Shown here: positions 45,604 through 54,733 of the stretch, one piece after another
Layout: every line of letters starts with the position of its first letter
Position numbering within the stretch: position 1 is the first letter of the stretch
Source: Hoeflea prorocentri
GTDB lineage: Bacteria; Pseudomonadota; Alphaproteobacteria; Rhizobiales; Rhizobiaceae
Assembly (NCBI RefSeq): GCF_027944115.1
Contig: NZ_JAPJZI010000001.1
Location: forward strand, 4,030,001-4,094,000
DNA length: 64,000 nucleotides
Direction: 5' to 3'
Made by a program: the position numbers and the translations under genes
Notes under the pieces: model-generated
Database searches by the model: none
The model's input: the letters and a program-made list of their open reading frames with translations, nothing else
Told to the model about the DNA's origin: nothing

Positions 45604-46404
45604 TCAGGCGGCGGCGGCGTCTACAGCCCGGCGCGCCATGACCTTGACAAGATTTGCACGGTATTCGGACGAGCCGTGCAGATCGGACAGCAGGTTCGAC
45701 GGGTCCACCGAGACGCTATCGAGCGCGGCGGCAGAGAAGTTGGAGCCAAGCGCCGCCTCCATATCACCGGCGCGGAAAACGCCGTCGCTTCCAGCGCCGG
45801 TCACTGCGACCCGCACGCCGCCATTACCGTTCGCCACGAAAACGCCCGTCATCGCATAGCGCGAGGCCGGGTTCGGGAATTTCTGGTAACCCGCCTTTTC
45901 GGGCGCATCGAAGGAAATTGCCGTGATGATTTCACCATCGTTCAACGCGGTCTCGAACATGCCGAGGAAAAAATCGTCGGCACTGATTTCGCGGCTGTTG
46001 GTGTGGATTGTCGCCTTCAGCCCCAGCATGGCCGCCGGATAGTCGGCGGCCGGATCATTGTTGGCGATCGATCCGCCGATCGTACCCATATTGCGCACAT
46101 GCGGATCGCCGATACCCGAGGCAAGATGGGCAAGCGCCGGGCAGGCGCCGCGGATATCCGCCGACTCGGCGACTTCGGCATGCGTGGTAGCCGCACCGAT
46201 CTTCACCTTGCCGCCGTCGACCGATATGCCTTTAAGATCGGCAATGTGTCGCAGATCGACAAGATCGCTTGGTGCGGCCAGCCGCTGCTTCATGGTCGGA
46301 ATGAGCGTGTGGCCACCGGCCAGCAGCTTGCCGTCGTCGGAACCGGCGATCAGCTTGGCTGCCTCATCGACCGAGGAGGCACGGTGATAGTTTGTCTTAT
46401 ACAT
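45604..46404 (-). CDS. molybdenum hydroxylase medium (FAD) subunit, CoxM-like
   Basis: This 266-aa FAD-binding subunit belongs to the xanthine dehydrogenase/CO dehydrogenase class. Motifs include LLAGGHTLIPTMKQRLAAPSDLVDL (first FAD loop) and HVRNMGTIGGSIANNDPAADYPAAMLGL (second FAD loop). ATG 46404 is chosen with GAAAGGA upstream; a longer frame reaching 46500 overlaps the large-subunit gene and lacks family support. It passes electrons from the iron-sulfur subunit to FAD and then to an acceptor. It is the last of the small-large-medium gene order and ends at a strong terminator. Confidence 0.9.
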   Translation of the reverse strand: MYKTNYHRASSVDEAAKLIAGSDDGKLLAGGHTLIPTMKQRLAAPSDLVDLRHIADLKGISVDGGKVKIGAATTHAEVAESADIRGACPALAHLASGIGDPHVRNMGTIGGSIANNDPAADYPAAMLGLKATIHTNSREISADDFFLGMFETALNDGEIITAISFDAPEKAGYQKFPNPASRYAMTGVFVANGNGGVRVAVTGAGSDGVFRAGDMEAALGSNFSAAALDSVSVDPSNLLSDLHGSSEYRANLVKVMARRAVDAAAA

Positions 46405-46429
46405 GGTTGTGTCCTTTCCTCTCGGTGCT

Positions 46430-48772
46430 TCAGCGCTTGACCGCCGCCCACACCGCTTGCGGTGTCGCGGGCATGGCCAGATCGTTGTTGCCGATGGCAT
46501 CCGTAATGGCGTTGATAACCGCTGGCGGAGAGCCGATCGCGCCGGCTTCGCCGCAGCCTTTCAGGCCGAGCGGGTTGGATGGCGACTCCGTCTTGGTGGT
46601 TGTGACATTGAACCACGGCAGGTCATCGGCCCGCGGCATGGTGTAATCCATGTAGCTGGCTGTCATGAGCTGGCCGGTCTCCGCGTCATAGGCACAACCC
46701 TCAAGCAGTGCCTGGCCGATACCCTGGGCAACACCGCCATGCACCTGTCCGTCGACAATCATCGGGTTGATGATCGTTCCGAAATCGTCGGCGGCGACAA
46801 ACTGCGTAATCAGTGTGCGACCGGTGTCGGGATCCACTTCCACCTCGCAGATATGGCATCCGGCGGGGAAGCTGAAGTTGGACGGATCGAAGAAGGCGCT
46901 CTCCTTCAGGCCCGGCTCCATGCCTTCCGGCAGGTTGTGTGCCGTATAGGCTGCAAGAGCGAGCTGAAACCAGGGCAGCGCCTTGTCCGTACCGGCGACC
47001 TTCAGTTCGCCTTCCTCGATCACGATGTCGGCCTCATCGGCTTCCAACTGATGCGCAGCGATCTTCTTGGCCTTGGCTTCGACCTTGTCCAGCGCCACGG
47101 AGATGGCGGACATTCCCACCGCGCCGGAACGAGAGCCGTAGGTCCCCATGCCCATCTGCACCTTATCGGTGTCGCCATGGACGATGTTGACGGTATCGAC
47201 GCTCACACCGAGGCGCTCGGCGACCAGTTGTGCAAAGGTCGTCTCATGGCCCTGGCCGTGACTGTGCGATCCGGTCAGCACTTCAATCGTACCGACCGCA
47301 TTGACCCGCACCTCTGCCGATTCCCAAAGGCCGACACCAGCGCCAAGCGCTCCGACGGCCTTTGAGGGCGCAATGCCGCAAGCCTCGATGTAACAGCTCA
47401 TGCCGATGCCGCGCAGCTTGCCGCGTGCTTCGGACTCCGCCTTGCGGGCGGCAAAGCCGTCATAATCCGCCGCCTTCATGGCAGCATCCAGAGAGGCGCC
47501 GAAATCGCCGCCGTCATAGGTCATGATGACCGGCGTTTGGTGCGGGAACTCGGTAATGAAGTTCTTGCGGCGCAGTTCGGCGGGGCTGACACCCAGCTCA
47601 CGCGCGGCGGTCTCCATTGTCCGCTCGAGCAAGTAGCTTGCCTCCGGTCGTCCGGCGCCGCGATAGGCGTCCACCGGCGCTGTGTTGGTGTAGACCGTGC
47701 GGACATTGGCGTGGATGTTGGCAATATTGTACTGCCCCGACAACAAGGTTGCATAAAGGTAGGTCGGAACGGACGATGAGAACAACGACATATAGGCGCC
47801 GAGATTGGCAACCGTATCGACCTTCAACGCGGTAATCCGATTGTCCGAATCAAACCCGATCTTGATGTTGGAGATATGGTCACGCCCATGGGCATCGCAC
47901 TGGAAGGATTCGGTGCGGTCGGCAACCCACTTTACCGGTACTCCGGTTCGTTTCGATGCCCACAGGCAAACGATCTCTTCCGGATAGATATAGATTTTCG
48001 AACCGAAACCGCCGCCGACATCCGGAGCAATGACCCGTAGCTTGTTTTCCGGCGCGACATTGTAGAAGGCGCTCATCACCAGACGGGCGACATGCGGGTT
48101 CTGGGATGTCGTCCAGCAGGTATAATGGTCTTCCGCGGCATCATAGAGGCCAAGCGCTGCGCGCGGCTCCATCGCATTGGGAATCAGCCGGTTGTTGACG
48201 ATATTCATCTCGGTGACGTGAGCAGCACTCTCAAGCGCGGCATCGGTGGCGGCGCTTTCGCCGATTTCCCAATCATAGATGAGATTGCCCGCCGCTTCGG
48301 GATGAATCTGAGGCGCTCCGGACTCAAGCGCATCCATCGCCTCGGTCACAGCCGGCAGTTCGTCATAGTCGACAGCCACCGCTTCCGCGCCTTCACGCGC
48401 CTGTGCCCGGCTTTCCGCAACGACGATCGCTACCGCGTCACCGACATAGCGCACCGTGTCTTCGGCCAGCGGACGCCAGGCGCCCATATTCATCGGCGAT
48501 CCGTCCTTGGAATGGATCATCCAGCCACAGATCAGGTTGCCAATCCCGTCTTCCGTAAGCTGCTTTCCGTCCAGCACGTCGATGACCCCATCGACGGCAA
48601 GAGCCGCGGATTTGTCGATACCCTTGATCTTGGCATGCGCATGCGGGCTGCGCACGAAATAGGCATGCTTCATGCCCGGCACAACCATGTCGTCCGTGTA
48701 ACGACCCTTGCCGGTTATGAAACGCTTGTCTTCCTTGCGCGCAACGCTGGCGCCAATACCTTCAACACCCAT
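46430..48772 (-). CDS. molybdenum hydroxylase large subunit, form II CoxL-like
   Basis: This 780-aa molybdopterin-cytosine-dinucleotide-type catalytic subunit has an N-terminal aldehyde oxidase hammerhead domain (GVEGIGASVARKEDKRFITGKG). The cofactor-binding region includes the active-site motif AYRGAGR at residues 369-375 (codons 47648-47668) and the C-terminal catalytic Glu in GCGEAGAIG. AYRGAGR marks form II CoxL-like proteins. True aerobic CO dehydrogenases of form I carry a Cys-containing AYxCSFR loop, which is absent here. The substrate may be CO or another small aldehyde or heterocycle. No accessory genes (coxD, E, F or an MCD ligase) are seen nearby. Confidence 0.93.
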   Translation of the reverse strand: MGVEGIGASVARKEDKRFITGKGRYTDDMVVPGMKHAYFVRSPHAHAKIKGIDKSAALAVDGVIDVLDGKQLTEDGIGNLICGWMIHSKDGSPMNMGAWRPLAEDTVRYVGDAVAIVVAESRAQAREGAEAVAVDYDELPAVTEAMDALESGAPQIHPEAAGNLIYDWEIGESAATDAALESAAHVTEMNIVNNRLIPNAMEPRAALGLYDAAEDHYTCWTTSQNPHVARLVMSAFYNVAPENKLRVIAPDVGGGFGSKIYIYPEEIVCLWASKRTGVPVKWVADRTESFQCDAHGRDHISNIKIGFDSDNRITALKVDTVANLGAYMSLFSSSVPTYLYATLLSGQYNIANIHANVRTVYTNTAPVDAYRGAGRPEASYLLERTMETAARELGVSPAELRRKNFITEFPHQTPVIMTYDGGDFGASLDAAMKAADYDGFAARKAESEARGKLRGIGMSCYIEACGIAPSKAVGALGAGVGLWESAEVRVNAVGTIEVLTGSHSHGQGHETTFAQLVAERLGVSVDTVNIVHGDTDKVQMGMGTYGSRSGAVGMSAISVALDKVEAKAKKIAAHQLEADEADIVIEEGELKVAGTDKALPWFQLALAAYTAHNLPEGMEPGLKESAFFDPSNFSFPAGCHICEVEVDPDTGRTLITQFVAADDFGTIINPMIVDGQVHGGVAQGIGQALLEGCAYDAETGQLMTASYMDYTMPRADDLPWFNVTTTKTESPSNPLGLKGCGEAGAIGSPPAVINAITDAIGNNDLAMPATPQAVWAAVKR

Positions 48773-48819
48773 CTGATAACTCCTCCGTATGGCGGGTGGC
48801 CTTTGCGTCCGCTGCGCGC

Positions 48820-48836
48820 CCCGTTTTTGAAACGGG
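48820..48836. other. hairpin in the small-to-large subunit gap
   Basis: CCCGTTT-TTG-AAACGGG forms a 7-bp stem with a three-base loop in the 128-base gap between the two subunit genes. It could stabilise or terminate part of the transcript. There is no T-run. Confidence 0.5.
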
Positions 48837-48851
48837 TCTCCTCGCGCTCCG

Positions 48852-48869
48852 ACTGATCAGAGGATCAGT
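48852..48869. other. second inverted repeat in the same gap
   Basis: ACTGATC-AGAG-GATCAGT is a perfect 7-bp inverted repeat with a four-base loop about 15 bases from the hairpin at 48820-48836. Alone it would be a weak stem; together the two make a structured intercistronic region. Confidence 0.45.
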
Positions 48870-48900
48870 GCCCGAACGGCTCCACTCCGCACCAATTGAT

Positions 48901-49389
48901 CTATTCGGCTGCCTGCTGCGCGCCGCCCATTTCCGCCGCCGCGGCAAGAATGGATTTGACGATGTTATGGTAGCCCGTGCAGCGGCAGATATTGCCGTCG
49001 AGTTCGGCACGCACCATCTTTTCGTCCAGCGACGCGCCATGCCTGTTGATCATCTCAGTCGCTGCCATGATCATTCCGGGCGTGCAGAAGCCGCATTGCA
49101 GGCCGTGATTCTCGTGGAAGGCCTTTTGGACGGGATGAAGTTCCCCACCCCCTGCAAGGCCTTCAATGGTGGTCACATCAGAACCGGCCGCCTGGGCGGC
49201 AAGCATGGTGCAGGCTTTGACTGCGGCACCATCGATATGGACGACGCAAGCCCCGCACTGGGACGTATCACAGCCGACATGGGTGCCGGTGAGCCCCAGA
49301 TTGTCACGCAAAAACTCGACCAGAAGCGTTCGATCCTCGGCGTCTGCGCTGACCTCGCGCCCGTTTACGGTCATCGTTATGCTTGTCAT
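48901..49389 (-). CDS. molybdenum hydroxylase small (2Fe-2S) subunit, CoxS-like
   Basis: This 162-aa iron-sulfur protein has a ferredoxin-like N-terminal cluster ([15 protein letters not shown] with a later Cys in VKACTM). A C-terminal helical cluster domain has [10 protein letters not shown] and [11 protein letters not shown]. These bind two 2Fe-2S centres that carry electrons from the molybdenum site to FAD. It starts at ATG 49389 after a GGAGGAG site and leads the operon in small-large-medium order, as in form II CoxL operons. A 128-base gap with hairpins separates it from the large subunit gene. Confidence 0.95.
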   Translation of the reverse strand: MTSITMTVNGREVSADAEDRTLLVEFLRDNLGLTGTHVGCDTSQCGACVVHIDGAAVKACTMLAAQAAGSDVTTIEGLAGGGELHPVQKAFHENHGLQCGFCTPGMIMAATEMINRHGASLDEKMVRAELDGNICRCTGYHNIVKSILAAAAEMGGAQQAAE

Positions 49390-49413
49390 TCAACTCCTCC
49401 CAGATACGCTGAA

Positions 49414-49431
49414 ACATATTTGAATATATGT
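49414..49431. promoter_or_regulatory. inverted repeat in the leader of the molybdenum hydroxylase operon
   Basis: ACATAT and ATATGT face each other across a six-base spacer, 25-42 bases upstream of the small-subunit start codon. It is a candidate operator or promoter element. The binding protein is unknown and no adjacent regulator gene is visible. Confidence 0.35.
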
Positions 49432-49640
49432 CGGCTTTCTTTTGTCTCAACCGGTGTGCCCGACGGTTTGTTGATCCGCTGACAACCCTGCCGATTTTTA
49501 ACGGTGGGCACGCGGACCGAAACCCGGTGACCGTTTTGAATTATTCCAGTTCAATGGAGCCAGCCCCGCCATGGACTGTCAAGTCTGAAAGGGGTTGGGA
49601 ATGATGAAAAGAATGAGAACCGGCCTTCCCCGGGAACGGC

Positions 49641-51269
49641 TTAGTCGGCCGCTAGACGTGCCTCACGGGCCTTGAGCGCCTCATCCAGAACGGGCGTTGC
49701 TGCGAGGAGCTCCCTTGTGTAGCTGTGCTGCGGATTGCGGAACACAGCCTCGGTCGGCCCTTCTTCCACGACCTTGCCGGATTTCATGACGAGCACCCGG
49801 TCGGTGATGGCGCGGACCACCGACAAATCATGAGAAATGAAGAGATAGGAGATGGCCAGCCGGTCCGACAGATCGGCCAGAAGATCGAGAATCTGCGCAC
49901 GAATGGAGACATCCAGCGCGGAGACCGCTTCATCCAAGACAATCAGCGACGGTTCGATGATCAAGGCCCGGGCAATGGCAATCCTCTGCCTCTGCCCGCC
50001 GGAAAACTCGTGGATGTATTTGTGCGCATCCGAGGACTGAAGACCGACATTGACCAGCGCGTTGTCGATGCGGCGGTTGCGCTCTTCGCGAGCGGGCTGC
50101 TTGTCGAGCAGAAAAAACGGTTCCGAGATAAGCCGGTCGACACGATGGCGCGGATTGAACGAGCTGTAAGGATCCTGAAAGACCACCTGTACCTGGCGGC
50201 GCATGTCCCGCCCCGGCCCTTCACCGCCGGTCGAAAAGACGCCGCCATTCAATCTGATCTCTCCACCCTGGACCGGATCGAGGGCAAGGATGGCCCGCGT
50301 CAGGGTCGATTTTCCGCAGCCGCTTTCTCCCACAAGACCGACATTTTCGCCGCGCCGGATGGCGAGCGAAACATGATCGACCGCGCGGAAATGACCGGGC
50401 GCACGAAACAGCGACCGGCGCGGCAGGGGATAGTCGCGCACGACTTCATGCACATCGACCACCGGCTCGCCCCGCTCCGGCACATGCACCGGATTGCGAT
50501 TCGGCACGTGGCTGGACGCCTCAAAGAGCGCTTTCGTGTAGGGATGCTCCATGCGGCGAAACAGCGCCAGCGTGTCGCCCGCCTCGACCACGCGGCCGTC
50601 TTTCATGATGGTGATATGATCGGCCATCTCAGCGACGACGGCCAGGTCATGGGTGATCAAGATGAGGCCCATCCCGTCTTCATCGACCAGTTGCCTCAGA
50701 AGCTTCAGGATCTGCGCCTGCGTGGTCACATCAAGCGCTGTCGTCGGCTCGTCGGCGATCAGCAGCTTGGGGCGAAGCGCGATCGCCATGGCAATCACGA
50801 CGCGCTGGCGCTGGCCGCCCGAAAGATCGTGCGGGTAACGATCGAGCGGGAAACGGTCCTCCGGCAGACCAACGCGGTTCAAGGCCTCCCTGGCAATGCG
50901 CTTGGCCTCACGTCGCGATTTGCCCGAATGAACAAGGATGGTCTCGGCCACCTGATCGCCAATCGTCTGGACCGGGTTCAGCGCCGTCATCGGCTCCTGA
51001 AAGACCATGCCGATATCATTGCCGCGCAGGGCACACATGTCCTTCTCTGAAAATGCCTCCAGCGTCTTGCCGTCCAGCCGGATCGAGCCGCCCCACTCGG
51101 TGCCGGTCGGCAGGAGCTGCATGATCGCCATGGCGGTCATGGATTTGCCGGATCCGGATTCGCCGACAACGCCGAGAACCTCGCCGGCATCCACCCTGAG
51201 ATCCACATCATGGAGGATCGGCACGCCCTTGATGGATAAGGTCAGATTTTCCACATCCATCAGCGACAT
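49641..51269 (-). CDS. peptide/nickel-type ABC transporter ATP-binding protein (fused DppD-DppF type)
   Basis: This 542-aa protein has two complete ABC ATPase domains. The first has Walker A GESGSGKS at 36-43, signature LSGGQRQRV and Walker [14 protein letters not shown]. The second has [17 protein letters not shown] and [15 protein letters not shown]. It powers import by the two permeases encoded just upstream, and the fused arrangement is typical of the dipeptide/oligopeptide class. The start overlaps the permease stop (TGATG), showing translational coupling. It is the last gene of the operon. Confidence 0.95.
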   Translation of the reverse strand: MSLMDVENLTLSIKGVPILHDVDLRVDAGEVLGVVGESGSGKSMTAMAIMQLLPTGTEWGGSIRLDGKTLEAFSEKDMCALRGNDIGMVFQEPMTALNPVQTIGDQVAETILVHSGKSRREAKRIAREALNRVGLPEDRFPLDRYPHDLSGGQRQRVVIAMAIALRPKLLIADEPTTALDVTTQAQILKLLRQLVDEDGMGLILITHDLAVVAEMADHITIMKDGRVVEAGDTLALFRRMEHPYTKALFEASSHVPNRNPVHVPERGEPVVDVHEVVRDYPLPRRSLFRAPGHFRAVDHVSLAIRRGENVGLVGESGCGKSTLTRAILALDPVQGGEIRLNGGVFSTGGEGPGRDMRRQVQVVFQDPYSSFNPRHRVDRLISEPFFLLDKQPAREERNRRIDNALVNVGLQSSDAHKYIHEFSGGQRQRIAIARALIIEPSLIVLDEAVSALDVSIRAQILDLLADLSDRLAISYLFISHDLSVVRAITDRVLVMKSGKVVEEGPTEAVFRNPQHSYTRELLAATPVLDEALKAREARLAAD

Positions 51270-52138
51270 CAGCGTGCCCGCCTGAGCTTGGGATCGAAGA
51301 TATCACGCAGACCGTCGCCCATCAGATTGAGACCCAGCACCGTGAAAACAATGGCAAGGCCCGGAAAGATCGCCAGATGGGGAGCGATATAGATCATGGT
51401 CTGGGCTTCCGAAAGCATACGCCCCCAGCTCGGCAAGGGCGGCTGGGTGCCAAGACCGACATAGGCAAGAGCGGCTTCCGCCAGGATACCAAGCGAAAAC
51501 TGGATCGTCCCCTGGACGATCAGGAGGTTGGTGATGTTGGGCAGGATATGCTCGGCTGAAATAAGCGTCTTGCCCTTGCCGGCAACGCGAGCGGCCAGAA
51601 TGTAGTCGCGCTGCCACAGCGACAGCGCGGCGCCGCGCGACAGCCGGGCGAACACCGGAATGTTGAAGATGCCGATCGCGATGATCGCATTGACGGCGCT
51701 CGGCCCGAAAACGGCGGTAATCATGATGGCCATGAGCAGGGCCGGAAATGCAAAGACCAGATCGTTGGTCCGCATGACGACCTCGTCGATCAGGCTGCCG
51801 TGCCGCGCGGCCGCCAGCAGACCGAGCGGCACGCCGATGACGATGCCGATCCCGACGGCAATGAGGGCGACGGCAATCGAAACACGCGCGCCGACCATCA
51901 CCATGGAGAAAATGTCCCGGCCGAACGCGTCGGTGCCGAACCAGTGGGTCAAGGACGGCGTCTTCAGTTTGTTGGCAATGTCGAGCTGGGTGACGTCATA
52001 GGGTGTCCAGACAAAAGACATCAGCGCCACAAAGACGAACAGCACCGTCAGCACCGACCCGATCATGAAGCTCGGCGAACGCAGCGCGGCACTCACCATG
52101 CCGGCGCGCAGGGACGGCTCGACGCGAAGGTCACTCAT
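51269..52138 (-). CDS. ABC transporter permease (DppC/OppC type)
   Basis: This 289-aa membrane protein has six hydrophobic segments and the DppC-type opening region FGTDAFGRDIFSMVMVGARVSIAVALIAVGIGIVIG. The EAA loop appears as DYILAARVAGKGKTLISAEHILPN, the site that contacts the ATPase. The N-terminus has a short cytosolic tail before the first membrane helix. Its start overlaps the stop of the upstream permease gene (ATGA), and its own stop overlaps the ATPase start. It forms the channel together with the DppB-type subunit. Confidence 0.95.
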   Translation of the reverse strand: MSDLRVEPSLRAGMVSAALRSPSFMIGSVLTVLFVFVALMSFVWTPYDVTQLDIANKLKTPSLTHWFGTDAFGRDIFSMVMVGARVSIAVALIAVGIGIVIGVPLGLLAAARHGSLIDEVVMRTNDLVFAFPALLMAIMITAVFGPSAVNAIIAIGIFNIPVFARLSRGAALSLWQRDYILAARVAGKGKTLISAEHILPNITNLLIVQGTIQFSLGILAEAALAYVGLGTQPPLPSWGRMLSEAQTMIYIAPHLAIFPGLAIVFTVLGLNLMGDGLRDIFDPKLRRAR

Positions 52139-53085
52139 GCCCGCGCCCTCCGCAGCCTGGGATCGGCAATTGCATAGGTGATGTCGACAATGAATGTGAC
52201 GAGGATGACCGCGAAGACCAGCAGGAAGATCACGCTTTTAACAACGATCAGATCGCGTTGGGTAATGCTCTGGAACACAAGGCGGCCAAGCCCCGGCAGG
52301 AAGAAGACGTTTTCGATGATGATCGCGCCGGCAAGCAGGAAGGAAAACTGCAGACCGATGATGGTCAGGACCGGGATCAGCGCGTTGCGCAGGGCATGGC
52401 GCCACAGAGCCTGGCGGCGGGTCAGACCCTTGGCCCGGGCGGTTCGGACAAAATCTTCACTCAGCGTATCGAGCAATGACGAACGCATGACACGCGCAAG
52501 GATCGATGCCTGCGGCAGGGCAAGAGCGATTGCCGGCAGGGTCAGCGCCTTCATGCCGGCGAAAAAACCCGCTTCCCAGCCGGGAAATCCGCCAGCGGAA
52601 AACCATCTCAGGTTAACGGCAAAAACCAGCACCAGAAGCATGGCGAACCAGAAATTCGGAACCGCAATGCCTAGCTGAGTCACACCCATGATCGAGACAT
52701 CGGTGGGCGAATTGCGCCGGGCCGCGGCCAGAACGCCGACCGGAAATGCGATCACTGTGGAAAGCAGCAACGCATAGACGGACAGCGGTATCGAGACCCA
52801 GATGCGGTCGGCAATGAGCTCACTGACGGGAACGCGGTAGGTATAGCTGGTGCCGAACTCCCCCTGCAGCAGGCCGGTAATCCATTGCCAGTAGCGGACC
52901 GGCGCCGAGGCATTGAGGCCAAGGCTTTCGCGCAAGGCGGCAACGGTATCAGGTTCGGCATTGAGCCCCAGCATGAATGAGGCCGGATCACCCGGAACGA
53001 CTTCGATAACGAAGAAAATCACCAGGCTCGCGGCAAGCAGGCTGAGGGTCAGGGAGACCAGCCGTTTGAATACGAAGGGAAGCAT
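52135..53085 (-). CDS. ABC transporter permease (DppB/OppB type)
   Basis: This 316-aa membrane protein begins with FVFKRLVSLTLSLLAASLVIFFVIEVVPGDPASFMLG, the classical DppB N-terminus. Six membrane segments follow, with an EAA loop ARAKGLTRRQALWRHALRNALIPVLTIIG. It pairs with the DppC-type permease whose gene overlaps by four bases. Between it and the upstream binding-protein gene lies a 99-base gap with a strong hairpin, which would favour higher production of the binding protein. Confidence 0.95.
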   Translation of the reverse strand: MLPFVFKRLVSLTLSLLAASLVIFFVIEVVPGDPASFMLGLNAEPDTVAALRESLGLNASAPVRYWQWITGLLQGEFGTSYTYRVPVSELIADRIWVSIPLSVYALLLSTVIAFPVGVLAAARRNSPTDVSIMGVTQLGIAVPNFWFAMLLVLVFAVNLRWFSAGGFPGWEAGFFAGMKALTLPAIALALPQASILARVMRSSLLDTLSEDFVRTARAKGLTRRQALWRHALRNALIPVLTIIGLQFSFLLAGAIIIENVFFLPGLGRLVFQSITQRDLIVVKSVIFLLVFAVILVTFIVDITYAIADPRLRRARA

Positions 53086-53143
53086 GAAGCCGGCTCAAAA
53101 TCGCTTCGGTCAGTCGAACTTGCCTGACCTGTTCGGGTTAGCG

Positions 53144-53177
53144 GGATGCGGGCACCGCAAAAACGGCGCCCGCATCC
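53144..53177. other. intercistronic hairpin between binding protein and permease genes
   Basis: GGATGCGGGC / GCCCGCATCC form a perfect 10-bp stem (53144-53153, 53168-53177). Inside it a further CCG/CGG closes a CAAAAA loop after one mismatch. It lies eight bases after the binding-protein stop codon on the minus strand. No T-run follows, so it more likely stabilises the upstream message or attenuates transcription than stops it fully. Confidence 0.7.
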
Positions 53178-53184
53178 ATGTCGA

Positions 53185-54672
53185 TCAATCTTCCCAGTAG
53201 ACCGCCGTCATATCGGCTGCCTGTGTCGGTGCATTCTCCCACACACCGCGCAGCTTGGCATTGACGACACCCGTATTTGCGAGCTGGAACAGATAGCCGT
53301 TGACATAATCGTCGGCAATCTTCTGCTGTGCGGCCTTCATCAGCTTGTTGCGCTCTTCCGGATCAGTCGAGTTGTTCAGATCCTCGATGATCTTGTTGAA
53401 ATCGGCATTGTCATACTGAAAGTAATAGTCCGGCCGGGCATAGATGCCGATATCCAGCGGCTCAGTGTGGGAGACGATGGTCAAACCGAAGTCCTTGCCC
53501 TTGAACACCTGTTCCAGCCACTGAGCCCATTCCAGATTGCTGATTTCGGTTTCAATACCGACGTTGCGAAGCTGCGAGGCGACAATCTCACCACCACGGC
53601 GGGCATAGGACGGCGGCGGCAATTTCAGTGTCGTCGTAAATCCGTCCGGGAAACCGGCCTCTGCCAGAAGCGCCTTGGCTTTCTCCGGATCATGGTTCGA
53701 TTGCCCGGTCAGGTCGACATAGGCCGGATGATGCGGAGCAAAATGCGTCCCGATGGGCGTGCCGTATCCGAACATTGCGCCGTCGATGATCGCCTGACGG
53801 TCAATGGCATGGGCAATCGCCTGACGCACTTTCAGATTGTCGAGCGGCGGCATCTTGTTGTTTGTCGACAGGATGGTTTCGCCTTCCGTCGAACCGGCGA
53901 TCACGCGGAAACGCGGATCGGCGTCGAACTGCGGCAGGTTCTCCGGTGCGGGAAACGGCATGAAGCTGTCGACATCTTCCGCCATGACGGCTGCAAAGGC
54001 CGCATTCGGGTCGGAGATGTACTTGAATGTGACTTTCTCAAGCTTTGCCGGCTCGCCCCAGTAGTCGGGATTGCGCTCAAGCTCGATACGGTCGCCCTGG
54101 ACCCAGTCCTTGAAGACAAAGGCGCCTGTGCCGACCGGATTGGTTGCGTTGCTGTCCGCCGTCTCCGGCGCAACCATTGCTGCATCACCCCAGGCCAGAT
54201 TGAACAGCATGTTGCCGTTGGGCTTCGACAGCATCACCTTGACGGTGTGCGGGTCGACGACCTCAACGGAGTCGATATCGGCGTAGAGCGCCTTTTGAGC
54301 GTTGGTCGAGCCTTCAGCGCCGATGCGTTCGAGCGAGAACTTGACGTCCTCGGCATCGAAGTCGGAGCCGTCATGGAATTTTACGCCCTTGCGCAGGTTG
54401 AATGTGTAGACCTTGCCGTCATCCGATACGGTCCAGGATTCGGCGAGACCGGGATTGATGCTGCCATCCGGACCGAAACGGGTCAGGCCTTCGAAGATAT
54501 TGGAATAAGTAACCTGATCGATAGCGCCCGCGGCACCCGATGTCGGATCGAGATTTGGCGGCTCAAGCTGCGCGCCGACCGTAATGTCCGTTTTAGCGGC
54601 GAAAGCGGGCGACAGAGCGGTGCTTACCGCCAGCGCCCCGGCAATTGCCAGCGCCTTTGCAAATGATTTCAT
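53185..54672 (-). CDS. ABC transporter substrate-binding protein, family 5 (peptide type)
   Basis: This 495-aa periplasmic protein starts at ATG 54672 with AGGAGG just upstream. The signal peptide is MKSFAKALAIAGALAVSTALSPAFA. The mature protein has family 5 features: VTYSNIFEGLTRFGPDGSINPGLAESWTVSDDGKVYTFNLRKGVKFHDGSDFDAEDVKFSLER, here given in pieces as FEGLTRFGPDG, LAESWTVSDDG and GVKFHDGSDFDAEDV. Such proteins bind peptides, opines, nickel or glutathione. The M20 deacylase gene upstream suggests an N-acylated or peptide-like ligand. A shorter cognate is not visible. Confidence 0.95.
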   Translation of the reverse strand: MKSFAKALAIAGALAVSTALSPAFAAKTDITVGAQLEPPNLDPTSGAAGAIDQVTYSNIFEGLTRFGPDGSINPGLAESWTVSDDGKVYTFNLRKGVKFHDGSDFDAEDVKFSLERIGAEGSTNAQKALYADIDSVEVVDPHTVKVMLSKPNGNMLFNLAWGDAAMVAPETADSNATNPVGTGAFVFKDWVQGDRIELERNPDYWGEPAKLEKVTFKYISDPNAAFAAVMAEDVDSFMPFPAPENLPQFDADPRFRVIAGSTEGETILSTNNKMPPLDNLKVRQAIAHAIDRQAIIDGAMFGYGTPIGTHFAPHHPAYVDLTGQSNHDPEKAKALLAEAGFPDGFTTTLKLPPPSYARRGGEIVASQLRNVGIETEISNLEWAQWLEQVFKGKDFGLTIVSHTEPLDIGIYARPDYYFQYDNADFNKIIEDLNNSTDPEERNKLMKAAQQKIADDYVNGYLFQLANTGVVNAKLRGVWENAPTQAADMTAVYWED

Positions 54673-54733
54673 CGTCGTTCCTCCTGTTATGCTTCCCATT
54701 TTTATCGGACCTTAATTTTTGCACTGCGGCATA

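Noticed and set aside
49725-51050. Open frame of 441 codons opposite the ABC ATPase gene
   Set aside because: Both ATPase domains are complete on the minus strand; the plus-strand frame is a shadow.
53146-54666. Open frame of 506 codons opposite the ABC binding-protein gene
   Set aside because: The minus-strand gene has a signal peptide, ribosome-binding site and family motifs; the opposite frame has none.
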